Positions 1-4,960 of a DNA stretch of 5,539 nt are shown here, in pieces (the stretch's first letter is position 1; each line of letters starts with the position of its first letter). Origin of the DNA: Candidatus Parcubacteria bacterium (GTDB lineage Bacteria > Patescibacteriota > Minisyncoccia > Phycocordibacterales > Zambryskibacteraceae). The notes below the pieces were generated by a model. That model worked only from the letters and a program-made list of their open reading frames with translations. It was not told where the DNA came from and did not search any database. The stretch covers positions 1-5,539 of the forward strand of contig JAIFWL010000027.1 in assembly GCA_019661845.1 (NCBI GenBank), written 5' to 3'. Position numbers and translations under genes: made by a program.

Positions 1-222
1 GGCAGCAACCTCACGTTTCAAATCTCCTTCGAGAGTAAGCTTCTCAATAATCCCCCTGATCTTATTCTCCTGCTCTACCACCACGTCCTTCACCTTAAGC
101 TCAACTGGTACCCCGGCCTGCTTAAGGATCTCTCGAGCGCGTGAACGACCAACACCGTAGAGTGTGGTTAGGCCGATTTCAAGCCGCTTCTCATCTGGGA
201 TGGTGATACCTAGGATACGCAT
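1..222 (-). CDS. rpsM: 30S ribosomal protein S13, N-terminal part (cut by the window edge)
   Basis: The reverse strand from the ATG at 222-220 reads 74 codons to the window edge without a stop, beginning MRILGITIPDEKRLEIGL. This is the classic S13 start (family pattern: R-I-x-G-V-x-I-P-x-x-K-R-x-x-I-x-L). It is followed by the helix-turn signature YGVGRSRAREIL (about residues 22-33) and ends inside the helical stretch LEGDLKREVAA. S13 sits in the head of the 30S subunit, where it contacts P-site tRNA through its C-terminal tail and takes part in bridges to the 50S. The tail lies outside the window. The start codon directly abuts the rpmJ stop, with AAGG four bases ahead as a weak ribosome site inside rpmJ, so translation is probably coupled. 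The gene order infA-rpmJ-rpsM supports the call. Only the downstream end is unknown. Confidence 0.96.
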   Translation of the reverse strand, partial: MRILGITIPDEKRLEIGLTTLYGVGRSRAREILKQAGVPVELKVKDVVVEQENKIRGIIEKLTLEGDLKREVAA

Positions 223-339
223 TTAACCTTGTCTTTGTTTATGGCGAGGATTCGCCTTGCATACTACATACACATAGCCCTTTCTACGGACTATTTGGCA
301 TTTTGCACACAATTTTCTAACCGCCGCCTTAACTTTCAT
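223..339 (-). CDS. rpmJ: 50S ribosomal protein L36
   Basis: This 38-residue protein starts [14 protein letters not shown] and ends NPRHKQRQG, which matches L36 over its full usual length. The zinc ligands of the C+ form are all present: C11, C14, C27 and H33. L36 is a small zinc protein of the 50S subunit that packs against 23S rRNA. The frame stays open upstream to an ATG at 411-409, but that would add 24 residues without family resemblance and would start inside infA, so I take the ATG at 339-337. No clear Shine-Dalgarno lies just ahead of it; an AAAAGGGGG run sits too far upstream, in the 37-base gap after infA. The TAA stop at 225-223 is immediately followed by the rpsM start. It is probably co-transcribed with infA and rpsM from a promoter near 1854-1881. 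Confidence 0.96.
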   Translation of the reverse strand: MKVKAAVRKLCAKCQIVRRKGYVYVVCKANPRHKQRQG

Positions 340-376
340 GACGAGTGTGTATTCTAGCTTAAACCCCCTTTTCTGT

Positions 377-517
377 CTAGAGCCTTTTAATAATCCTAGC
401 CTTCCCCCCATATGGTTCTATTTCCTCGCCCCCTTCGTCGGGTTGGACCCTAAACATGATATTGGGTAGCGATTCAACGACTGTACCGGTCTTCTCTTCA
501 GGTTTGTTTTGTGGCAT
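377..517 (-). CDS. infA: Translation initiation factor IF-1, internally shortened (46 residues)
   Basis: The ATG at 517-515 opens a 46-codon frame ending with TAG. Residues 11-24 read [14 protein letters not shown], the typical first two strands of the IF-1 OB fold. Residues 35-46 read [12 protein letters not shown], a typical IF-1 end (family form: PYD/PYGG, K/R, GRI, x-R). Both ends are in one frame, yet IF-1 is normally about 70-72 residues. The missing piece is the middle: strand 3, the short helix with the GKMR motif, the YIRVLxGD segment and most of strand 4. The join falls around residues 28-34 (DEGGEEI). IF-1 binds the 30S A site near helix 44 and helps IF-2 and IF-3 in initiation. 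The position between an upstream membrane-protein gene (3 bases away) and rpmJ is where infA is expected. This is either a real miniature IF-1, a disabled copy, or an assembly error. Identity is confident; function is not. Confidence 0.8.
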   Translation of the reverse strand: MPQNKPEEKTGTVVESLPNIMFRVQPDEGGEEIEPYGGKARIIKRL

Positions 518-520
518 GGG

Positions 521-1846
521 TTACTCTGTAGGTAGTTTCTTGATTATGATCTTTTGCGCGTCTGTAGGCAAGGATGTCTTCCAGAATGGTCTTACAGATA
601 CATTGGCTGAGGAAATAGTGGAATAATTTTTAAGGATGACTGGTACCTCCTTCTTACTCTTGCCTGCTAGGTCAGCTTTCAAAGCAACTTCGTCAGTAAG
701 CCACAAGACCTTGGTCGCACCAGAGAGTTTGAAATTGATTTCACTTGCTGTCAGTAAGTCGGCTGGAGGATTACCCGAGAAGGAGATGGTCAGAGCATCG
801 TATGAAGGAATATCTACAAGATCATTGGGCGAGAGAGTAATCTTCTTCCTAGCGAGGAATCCTGACAAATCGCTCTTCTTAAACATGACTGCATGAAGCT
901 CCCCTCTCATATTGACGTTCACTCCATCAGCAGAGACACTTTGTGGCAAATCTTCGAAGCTGAAGGTGGAGAGGGATGGGAAGAGGATGAAGTCTCCTGG
1001 CACCTCAGCCTCGGCCTCTTTCCACAAGTCATCCTTGAGGCCCTGCTCTAAGCTATTCTTGGCCTGAGTTAGATCCTCTGCCTTAACTGACTTCTCCATA
1101 CCGACGAAGCCACCAGCCATAGGCGTCTTCGAGCGAGCATAAATAGTTTTGAATCTTGGAGTGCCTTCAAGTCCAGGGAGGGTGAAGTCTGTGAGCCCAG
1201 TATTATAAGAATCTCCTGGTTCATCAGCATATACAGTCGCTTCTACAGAACCTGGGCCGGAAGCAGTTTTACCAGGAACAGTGATGGCGTCCTTGATGCG
1301 ATAAACCTTCCCTGCAGGTGATTCGAAACGAGTGGTGGCAATGAGCTTCTGCGCTTCTGCTGAAGCATCGTTATAGACCACAATAGTACCTGAAGCCTTG
1401 CGACTCACCTCTACCTCACCTCCAGCTGGAGCAGAAAGGCTCTTATCACGTGAGAGTTTGACTACACTATATAGAAGGCCGCCTGTGCCAGTCTTCTCTG
1501 CGCTATAAATATCGTTACTGAAGCTAAGAGCAGCTGACTTAGGCACATACGAGAGAGTAGCTCCGCTAAAGAACGATAGTCCTGCGAAAGCTAGGATGAT
1601 GAATGTAGCTCCAACCCCTAACCACATCTTCTTCCTCGAACCGCGTCGGCGGAAAGGCGGAGGAACTTTCCTAGGAGGTGAAGGAGGTGGTAGATCTTCA
1701 CCTATAGTAGCGCGAGCACTTGAGGCTTTCTTAGGCACTAGTTCTGCATAAAGACGATCATTCTTTCTTCGACCTTCAGGGATTGGGATGTTCCTTATAC
1801 TCCTTCTCCTCTCAGGTGCGATCATGTCTTCGACTTTTTTCGGCAT
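521..1846 (-). CDS. Membrane-anchored protein of unknown function, CPR-type (possible baseplate-J-like family)
   Basis: This is a 441-residue protein. Residues 1-73 are a basic, proline-rich N-terminal tail (PPPSPP near 53-58, PPPF near 62-65, then RRRGSRKK). About residues 74-96 form one hydrophobic membrane segment, and the remaining 345 residues are polar and look rich in beta strands. The positive charges just before the membrane segment suggest an N-in, C-out orientation, so most of the protein would face outward. The stretch KASGTIVVYNDAS (150-162) followed by LIATTRFESPAGKVYRI resembles a family I recall from Parcubacteria that is sometimes labelled baseplate J-like. That label is weak, and I claim no phage function. 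There is no signal-peptidase site. The ATG at 1846-1844 has no Shine-Dalgarno and sits 7 bases after a TATACT box, so a leaderless start fits. The gene ends 3 bases before infA, which suggests co-transcription with translation genes. Confidence 0.6.
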   Translation of the reverse strand: MPKKVEDMIAPERRRSIRNIPIPEGRRKNDRLYAELVPKKASSARATIGEDLPPPSPPRKVPPPFRRRGSRKKMWLGVGATFIILAFAGLSFFSGATLSYVPKSAALSFSNDIYSAEKTGTGGLLYSVVKLSRDKSLSAPAGGEVEVSRKASGTIVVYNDASAEAQKLIATTRFESPAGKVYRIKDAITVPGKTASGPGSVEATVYADEPGDSYNTGLTDFTLPGLEGTPRFKTIYARSKTPMAGGFVGMEKSVKAEDLTQAKNSLEQGLKDDLWKEAEAEVPGDFILFPSLSTFSFEDLPQSVSADGVNVNMRGELHAVMFKKSDLSGFLARKKITLSPNDLVDIPSYDALTISFSGNPPADLLTASEINFKLSGATKVLWLTDEVALKADLAGKSKKEVPVILKNYSTISSANVSVRPFWKTSLPTDAQKIIIKKLPTE

Positions 1847-1853
1847 GAATTAA

Positions 1854-1881
1854 AGTATAACTCAATTTACAATTATTCCAA
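1854..1881 (-). promoter_or_regulatory. Candidate promoter for the membrane protein-infA-rpmJ-rpsM unit
   Basis: On the minus strand, TTGGAA (1881-1876, 4/6 to the -35 consensus) is followed by a 16-base spacer and TATACT (1859-1854, 5/6 to the -10 consensus). The surrounding bases are AT-rich. The -10 box ends 7 bases before the ATG at 1846, so transcription would begin at or next to the start codon and give a leaderless mRNA. It lies directly after the hairpin that follows alaS, as expected for a new transcription unit. It is inferred from sequence only. Confidence 0.55.
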
Positions 1882-1883
1882 CA

Positions 1884-1913
1884 TCCCGTACGAAAGCAAA
1901 GCTTCGTACGGGA
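1884..1913 (-). terminator. Hairpin after alaS, possible transcript end or 3' stabiliser
   Basis: TCCCGTACGAA (1884-1894) and TTCGTACGGGA (1903-1913) form a perfect 11-bp stem with an 8-base loop. Two more pairs are possible inside with one bulged base. It begins 12 bases after the alaS stop. On the minus strand no T run follows it (the next bases are TGTTGGAATAATTG), so it is not a canonical intrinsic terminator. It could stabilise the alaS 3' end or block transcription by another route. Its position between alaS and the next promoter favours a boundary role. Confidence 0.5.
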
Positions 1914-1924
1914 CAAGCTGCTTT
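1893..1924. repeat. Alternative imperfect hairpin overlapping the alaS downstream hairpin
   Basis: AAAGCAAAGCTT (1893-1904) can pair with AAGCTGCTTT (1915-1924): ten pairs with a two-base bulge and a 10-base loop. It uses one arm of the stronger hairpin at 1884-1913, so the two structures exclude each other. On the plus strand it runs into TTATT, resembling a weak terminator for antisense transcription into alaS. On the minus strand its first arm is made before the strong hairpin can fold. Confidence 0.35.
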
Positions 1925-3529
1925 TTATTCTAGTGTAGCTTTAATCCTTCTAACACCAGCACTTACTGCTTCCTCTTTCGTAATTTTAAATTTCCCTAGT
2001 ACCCTCGTGTTCTCCACGTGTGGTCCACCACAAAATTCTTTCGAGTATGCGTTATCTAAATCACTTCCAATATAATAAACGCTTACCTCACTTGGATACT
2101 TCTCATCGAATGAGTGCCTTGCTCCGCTCTTAAGCGCCTCCTCTTTGTGCAACACCGAGTGTCGCACAGGCAAGGCTTGTGTTATTTTCTCATTCACAAT
2201 CTCTTCCACACGAATCTTCTCCTCCTCAGTCAGTTTACGTGGGAAGGAGAAGTCGAATCGAAGTCGCTCCGTCGTAATGTTACTCCCCTTCTGCCCCACA
2301 TCACTCCCTAAGACATCGTGAAGTGCTTGGTGAAGTAAGTGTGTTGCCGTGTGATACTTCACTTCGGCCTCGCTGTGTCCAGCGAGTCCGCCCTTAAACT
2401 TCTGCTCCATGCCAGCACGAGAAATGTCTTGATGTTCTTTAAATCGCGCTTCAAATTCTTCATGCGTAAGGCTTGGGAACTTCTCCTTAATCACATCGAA
2501 TGGCAATCCGTATGTAGCGAAGAGTTTAAATGGGTCACTCTCTTTATCGAGTTGCTTTAACCCAGATTCAAGAGTCTTCTCAAACTTCTCAGCCTCTTCT
2601 TTAATTACCTGATGAGTGTCAGAGCTGAAGCTGTAAACACCACTGTACTTCGCAATTACAGCGTCAATAACTGGAACCAAGTTTTTATTAGCGAAGTATG
2701 CTCGCCTAATAAGCCTACGCAATATATAACCTCTCTCGGTATTCGATGGCCTCACACCATCAGCAATCATAAATACTGCTGAGCGCACGTGGTCAGCTAC
2801 CATACGTGACTCTGCCACTGGTAAAATCGGGGTGAATAGATCAGTATCAAAAACTGTAGGTACATTCTGCGAGACCATAGTGAGACGCTCAAGTCCCATG
2901 CCAGTATCTACACCCGGCTTCTCTAGCTTCGTTAGCTTCTTAGCTTTATCCGAATAAAATTCGTTGAACACGATGTTCCAAATCTCAATACCATTCACAT
3001 ATATTTCAGTCGTCGGGCCACATGGACCCTCCTCTCCTGTCGGTCCCCAGAAGTTGTCTCCTCTGCCAAACTTCTTTATGACAATACTTGGATCAATGCT
3101 CCGCCAAATCTCTGCGGATTCCATATCTTCTGGAACATTATCTTCTCCTTCGAAAACTGTTACGTAATCAATTTTTAAATTCATTATCTTCGTTACAAAT
3201 TCGTGTGCGTACTCTATGGCTTCCTTCTTCCAATACCCACCGAAGGAGAAGTTTCCAAGCATTTCAAAGAATGTAAGATGCCTCTCATCCCCCACTTCCT
3301 CAATGTCTGAGGTACGAACACTCTTCTGCACTGAGACTGTGTTCTTCATACCGAAGTCAGCTACAGGATCTTTAGCTCCAATGTAGTACGGCTTAAACTG
3401 TTGCAGCCCCGCAGTGGTGAAGAGGACTGAGGCATCTCCCTCGGGCACAAGCGAGGAAGAAGGTACAACTTTGTGTCCTCTGCTTTCAAAAAACTTTAGG
3501 AATTTCTCACGAATATCGGACGAGTTCAT
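1925..3529 (-). CDS. alaS: Alanine--tRNA ligase, reduced form without the linking beta-barrel and C-Ala region
   Basis: This class II synthetase charges tRNA-Ala with alanine. With the ATG start at 3529-3527 it is 534 residues, against about 870 in Escherichia coli. Numbers below follow this start. The catalytic core is intact: RTSDIEEVGDERHLTFFEMLGNF (about 72-94, split motif 2 region) and motif 3 DTGMGLERL (208-216). The tRNA-recognition part has ADHVRSAVFMIADGVRPSN (about 245-263), holding the Asn that reads the G3:U70 pair, and YGLPFD with its Asp. The editing domain follows with HTATH (393-397) and CGGPH (500-504), the four metal ligands that clear mischarged Ser and Gly. The usual beta-barrel linker of roughly 100 residues is replaced by about 20 (SRAGMEQKFKGGLAGHSEAE), and the protein stops after RRIKATLE, before C-Ala. 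An in-frame TTG at 3538-3536 is a weaker alternative start. The TATATT box 7 bases upstream suggests a leaderless mRNA. Confidence 0.95.
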   Translation of the reverse strand: MNSSDIREKFLKFFESRGHKVVPSSSLVPEGDASVLFTTAGLQQFKPYYIGAKDPVADFGMKNTVSVQKSVRTSDIEEVGDERHLTFFEMLGNFSFGGYWKKEAIEYAHEFVTKIMNLKIDYVTVFEGEDNVPEDMESAEIWRSIDPSIVIKKFGRGDNFWGPTGEEGPCGPTTEIYVNGIEIWNIVFNEFYSDKAKKLTKLEKPGVDTGMGLERLTMVSQNVPTVFDTDLFTPILPVAESRMVADHVRSAVFMIADGVRPSNTERGYILRRLIRRAYFANKNLVPVIDAVIAKYSGVYSFSSDTHQVIKEEAEKFEKTLESGLKQLDKESDPFKLFATYGLPFDVIKEKFPSLTHEEFEARFKEHQDISRAGMEQKFKGGLAGHSEAEVKYHTATHLLHQALHDVLGSDVGQKGSNITTERLRFDFSFPRKLTEEEKIRVEEIVNEKITQALPVRHSVLHKEEALKSGARHSFDEKYPSEVSVYYIGSDLDNAYSKEFCGGPHVENTRVLGKFKITKEEAVSAGVRRIKATLE

Positions 3530-3536
3530 CAAAAGC

Positions 3537-3545
3537 AATATAACA
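3537..3545 (-). promoter_or_regulatory. Candidate extended -10 promoter of alaS
   Basis: The minus strand reads TGTTATATT (3545-3537): an extended -10 motif (TGn plus TATATT, 5/6 to TATAAT). No good -35 is seen, because that position falls in the T run of the preceding terminator, which is compatible with an extended -10 promoter. The box ends 7 bases before the alaS ATG, the same spacing as at 1854-1846, and no Shine-Dalgarno is present. Both facts point to a leaderless alaS transcript. Confidence 0.5.
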
Positions 3546-3555
3546 TATTTCGTTT

Positions 3556-3598
3556 ATAAAAAGAGAACCCGGTGCACGCATATTGCGCATGCACCGGG
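3556..3598 (-). terminator. Intrinsic (Rho-independent) terminator after the zinc-ribbon gene
   Basis: On the minus strand CCCGGTGCATGC (3598-3587) pairs with GCGTGCACCGGG (3579-3568): 12 pairs with one G-U wobble and a 7-base loop GCAATAT. It is followed at once by TTCTCTTTTTA, a U-rich tail. It lies 32 bases after the zinc-ribbon stop codon and just before the alaS promoter, so it should end the upstream transcript and insulate alaS. This is the best-formed terminator in the window. Confidence 0.88.
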
Positions 3599-3630
3599 CC
3601 GGCTGGGTTTGCCGAGAAACTGATGGCCGA

Positions 3631-3858
3631 CTAGGCGGCCGAAACTGGGATCCCTCTCCGTACGGGAGGCGTGATAGCCAGGGTGAGGTTGTTATGAAAA
3701 ACCTCACCGCAAGAATGGCATTCAGTTGTCTTGCTAGCTTCCTGCCTCTCGAATGAGATGAACGGGTGGGGACACGGGACGACGGCGCCGCAATCCTGAC
3801 ATTTAGTCAGGCCAGGGAAATTGACTGACTGAAGCCGAGCGTACGGGTGGTCGCACAT
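3631..3858 (-). CDS. Small zinc-ribbon protein of unknown function
   Basis: This is a 75-residue protein starting MCDHPYARLQ. Two knuckles, CQDCG (C20, C23) and CHSCG (C47, C50), are spaced like the halves of a four-cysteine zinc ribbon. Extra candidate ligands are C2, H4, C29, H31 and H55. The C-terminal tail (AITPPVRRGIPVSAA) looks unstructured. Such small ribbons often bind nucleic acid or a partner protein, but nothing here fixes the role. The frame is open upstream to an ATG at 3897-3895; I prefer the ATG at 3858-3856 because AGGAGGGA lies just ahead of it and a promoter-like pair lies inside the 39-base extension's surroundings. By eye it is richer in G and C than its neighbours, carries several inverted repeats and ends with TAG. 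It is followed by a strong terminator. A structured RNA in place of a protein was considered and judged less likely because both cysteine knuckles are in frame. Confidence 0.7.
   Translation of the reverse strand: MCDHPYARLQSVNFPGLTKCQDCGAVVPCPHPFISFERQEASKTTECHSCGEVFHNNLTLAITPPVRRGIPVSAA
3682..3708. repeat. Perfect 9-bp inverted repeat inside the zinc-ribbon gene
   Basis: GGTGAGGTT (3682-3690) and AACCTCACC (3700-3708) are exact inverted copies with a 9-base loop. The repeat lies over the codons around the second cysteine knuckle (GEVFHNNLT). No T run follows on either strand, so it is not a terminator. It may be an RNA hairpin within the mRNA or a coincidence of codon choice. Confidence 0.6.
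3795..3811. repeat. Short inverted repeat over the first cysteine knuckle of the zinc-ribbon gene
   Basis: CCTGAC (3795-3800) and GTCAGG (3806-3811) pair perfectly around the loop ATTTA. The repeat spans the codons for LTKCQ. It is the second hairpin-forming stretch in this 228-base gene. It is short enough to arise by chance. Confidence 0.4.
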
Positions 3859-3860
3859 AG

Positions 3861-3868
3861 TCCCTCCT
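3861..3868 (-). promoter_or_regulatory. Strong Shine-Dalgarno that sets the zinc-ribbon start
   Basis: The minus strand reads AGGAGGGA at 3868-3861, with AGGAGG ending 4 bases before the ATG at 3858. It is the only full Shine-Dalgarno core next to a start codon in this window, and it decides the start over the ATG 39 bases upstream, which has none. The spacing is slightly short but usable. Confidence 0.75.
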
Positions 3869-3885
3869 AGGAACTGCCGACCCTC

Positions 3886-3914
3886 ATTATTGCACATTAT
3901 TTACAACTTTGCAA
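3886..3914 (-). promoter_or_regulatory. Candidate promoter of the zinc-ribbon gene
   Basis: TTGCAA (3914-3909, 4/6 to -35) is separated by 17 bases from AATAAT (3891-3886, 5/6 to -10) on the minus strand. The -35 lies in the last codons of the glycosylase gene. A start about 7 bases further would give a leader of some 20 bases containing the AGGAGGGA site. The gene may also be reached by read-through from upstream. Confidence 0.42.
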
Positions 3915-4494
3915 GGATTTTGAAGTCCTCCTTCAAGGTATCGAGTAAATGCTGGTTATAAATGGCTGCAGCAGGGTGGTAGAGTGGCACCACTTTTACC
4001 GACTCACCTTCGATAGTAGTGTCGAAAACTTGTCCGTGAATTCTAGAAATTCCCTCAACTTCGAAGTCTAAACCATAACGCGTCATGACGTACTGCATGG
4101 AGAAGCGTCCGAGAGTCGCAATCACTTTAGGTTTAATAGCCGAAATTTGCCGGTCTAAGAATGGCGCATAGATATTAATCTCCTCTGGCAATGGATCACG
4201 ATTCCCCGGCGGACGATCCTTCACAATATTTGTAATGTAAACATCTTTTCTCTCGATTCCAATACTTTTTAAAAGTTCGTCGAGCACTTTCCCCGCACGA
4301 CCGACGAATGGTCTACCAGTCTTAGCTTCATTCTGCCCTGGTGCCTCGCCGACGAACATGATCTTCGCATTATGATCCCCTTCACCTATAACGGGGAAGT
4401 AGTTGTTCTCTACCCTATCTTTATAGAGTGGTGAGGCCTTGAGTGCTATTACTTCTTCCTTAACTCTTTTTAAAATTTCCTCGCGGTCATCCAT
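3901..4494 (-). CDS. Uracil-DNA glycosylase, family 4-like, lacking the Fe-S cysteines
   Basis: This 197-residue enzyme should remove uracil from DNA at the start of base excision repair. Motif A is GEAPGQNEAKTGRPFVGRAG (49-68). VYITNIVKDRPPGNRDP (85-101) holds the conserved Asn and RPPxNR element, and motif B is HPAAAIYN (173-180) in place of HPSxLL. Length and order fit family 4 (UDGa). Family 4 normally binds a 4Fe-4S cluster through CxxC near the N-terminus, the Cys of KCRPP, and a Cys in the following helix. Aligned by eye, those positions are L18, S21, D93 and Y109, and the protein has no cysteine at all. It was therefore probably selected to fold without the cluster. Glycosylase activity is inferred. 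The start ATG lies 4 bases after the mgtC stop with no clear Shine-Dalgarno, which suggests translational coupling. Confidence 0.88.
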   Translation of the reverse strand: MDDREEILKRVKEEVIALKASPLYKDRVENNYFPVIGEGDHNAKIMFVGEAPGQNEAKTGRPFVGRAGKVLDELLKSIGIERKDVYITNIVKDRPPGNRDPLPEEINIYAPFLDRQISAIKPKVIATLGRFSMQYVMTRYGLDFEVEGISRIHGQVFDTTIEGESVKVVPLYHPAAAIYNQHLLDTLKEDFKILAKL

Positions 4495-4498
4495 CTAC

Positions 4499-4960
4499 TT
4501 AGTTATTTGGACTCAACTTCTTCTCAATTGATAGGAAGATAGTGAAGACGATGAGAGTGGAGAGAGTGACGAAGATGGCGAGAGGCACGAGCCGGTATCC
4601 AACTGCCGCACCGATGCCAGCTGTAATCCAGAGTCCTGCAGCGGTAGTGAGTCCTGATGCATGTTCCTGATGATGCTCGTGTGTACGAAGGATTGTTCCT
4701 CCACCAATGAAGCCGATGCCCATGATAAGACCCTGGAGCACATACATTTGCCCTGGTGAGCCTACATCTGCAACTGGTGCAATGTACCTTGCGAGGAGGA
4801 TGAAGAGGCAGGCACCCATTGCTACCAAGCCGTAAGTACGGACGCCAGCGATCTTGTGCGCAAGCGTCCTCTCGAGGCCGAGCACCATACCAAGTACAAG
4901 CGCTATCACGAGGTAGAGCATCGGTTGCATAAAGCCAGCAAAGTTGAAAATGTTACTCAT
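4499..4960 (-). CDS. MgtC/SapB family membrane protein (short form)
   Basis: This 153-residue membrane protein has about five hydrophobic segments (near 12-28, 42-60, 73-90, 103-120 and 123-144). Family marks are GLERTLAHKIAGVRTYGLVAMGACLF (about 28-53), GIGFIGGGTILR (81-92) and GLTTAAGLWITAGIGAAVG (103-121). These correspond to the conserved N-terminal membrane domain of MgtC/SapB. The C-terminal soluble domain of Salmonella MgtC is absent, as in other short SapB-type members. MgtC of pathogens inhibits the F-type ATP synthase and helps survival in low magnesium; the job of short environmental homologues is unknown, so I give no symbol. The loop between segments 3 and 4 contains HEHHQEH (94-100), which is unusual here and could bind metal. 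The ATG overlaps the stop of the upstream nuclease gene (ATGA), indicating coupling. Confidence 0.9.
   Translation of the reverse strand: MSNIFNFAGFMQPMLYLVIALVLGMVLGLERTLAHKIAGVRTYGLVAMGACLFILLARYIAPVADVGSPGQMYVLQGLIMGIGFIGGGTILRTHEHHQEHASGLTTAAGLWITAGIGAAVGYRLVPLAIFVTLSTLIVFTIFLSIEKKLSPNN

Noticed and set aside
340..411. A 24-residue N-terminal extension of L36 from the ATG at 411
   Set aside because: It overlaps infA in another frame, has no family resemblance, and L36 is complete at 38 residues from the ATG at 339.
377..517. Explaining the short infA by a frameshift
   Set aside because: Both the N-terminal and C-terminal IF-1 parts are in the same frame, so an in-frame internal deletion fits and a frameshift does not.
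636..896. An 86-residue plus-strand frame, and similar plus-strand frames inside alaS and the nuclease/mgtC genes
   Set aside because: They lie opposite well-supported genes and show no family motifs; they look like antisense shadows.
3530..3538. A TTG start of alaS three codons upstream of the ATG
   Set aside because: The ATG gives the usual AlaRS N-terminus, and the TTG overlaps the -10 box.
3507..3707. A 66-residue minus-strand frame overlapping the zinc-ribbon end, terminator and alaS start
   Set aside because: It crosses a strong terminator and two real genes, and its sequence is Arg/Ser/Pro-rich with no recognisable domain.
1905..3847. The word CGTACGGG recurring at 1905, 3659 and 3840
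   Set aside because: Three copies of an 8-base word with no common spacing or context; possibly chance, and one copy belongs to the alaS hairpin.
3568..3868. The zinc-ribbon region as a structured non-coding RNA
   Set aside because: It is hairpin-rich and ends in a terminator, but two in-frame CxxCG knuckles, a Shine-Dalgarno and a clean stop favour a protein; no known RNA class was recognised.
3859..3897. A longer zinc-ribbon protein from the ATG at 3897
   Set aside because: No ribosome site precedes it, while a strong AGGAGGGA sits right before the later ATG.
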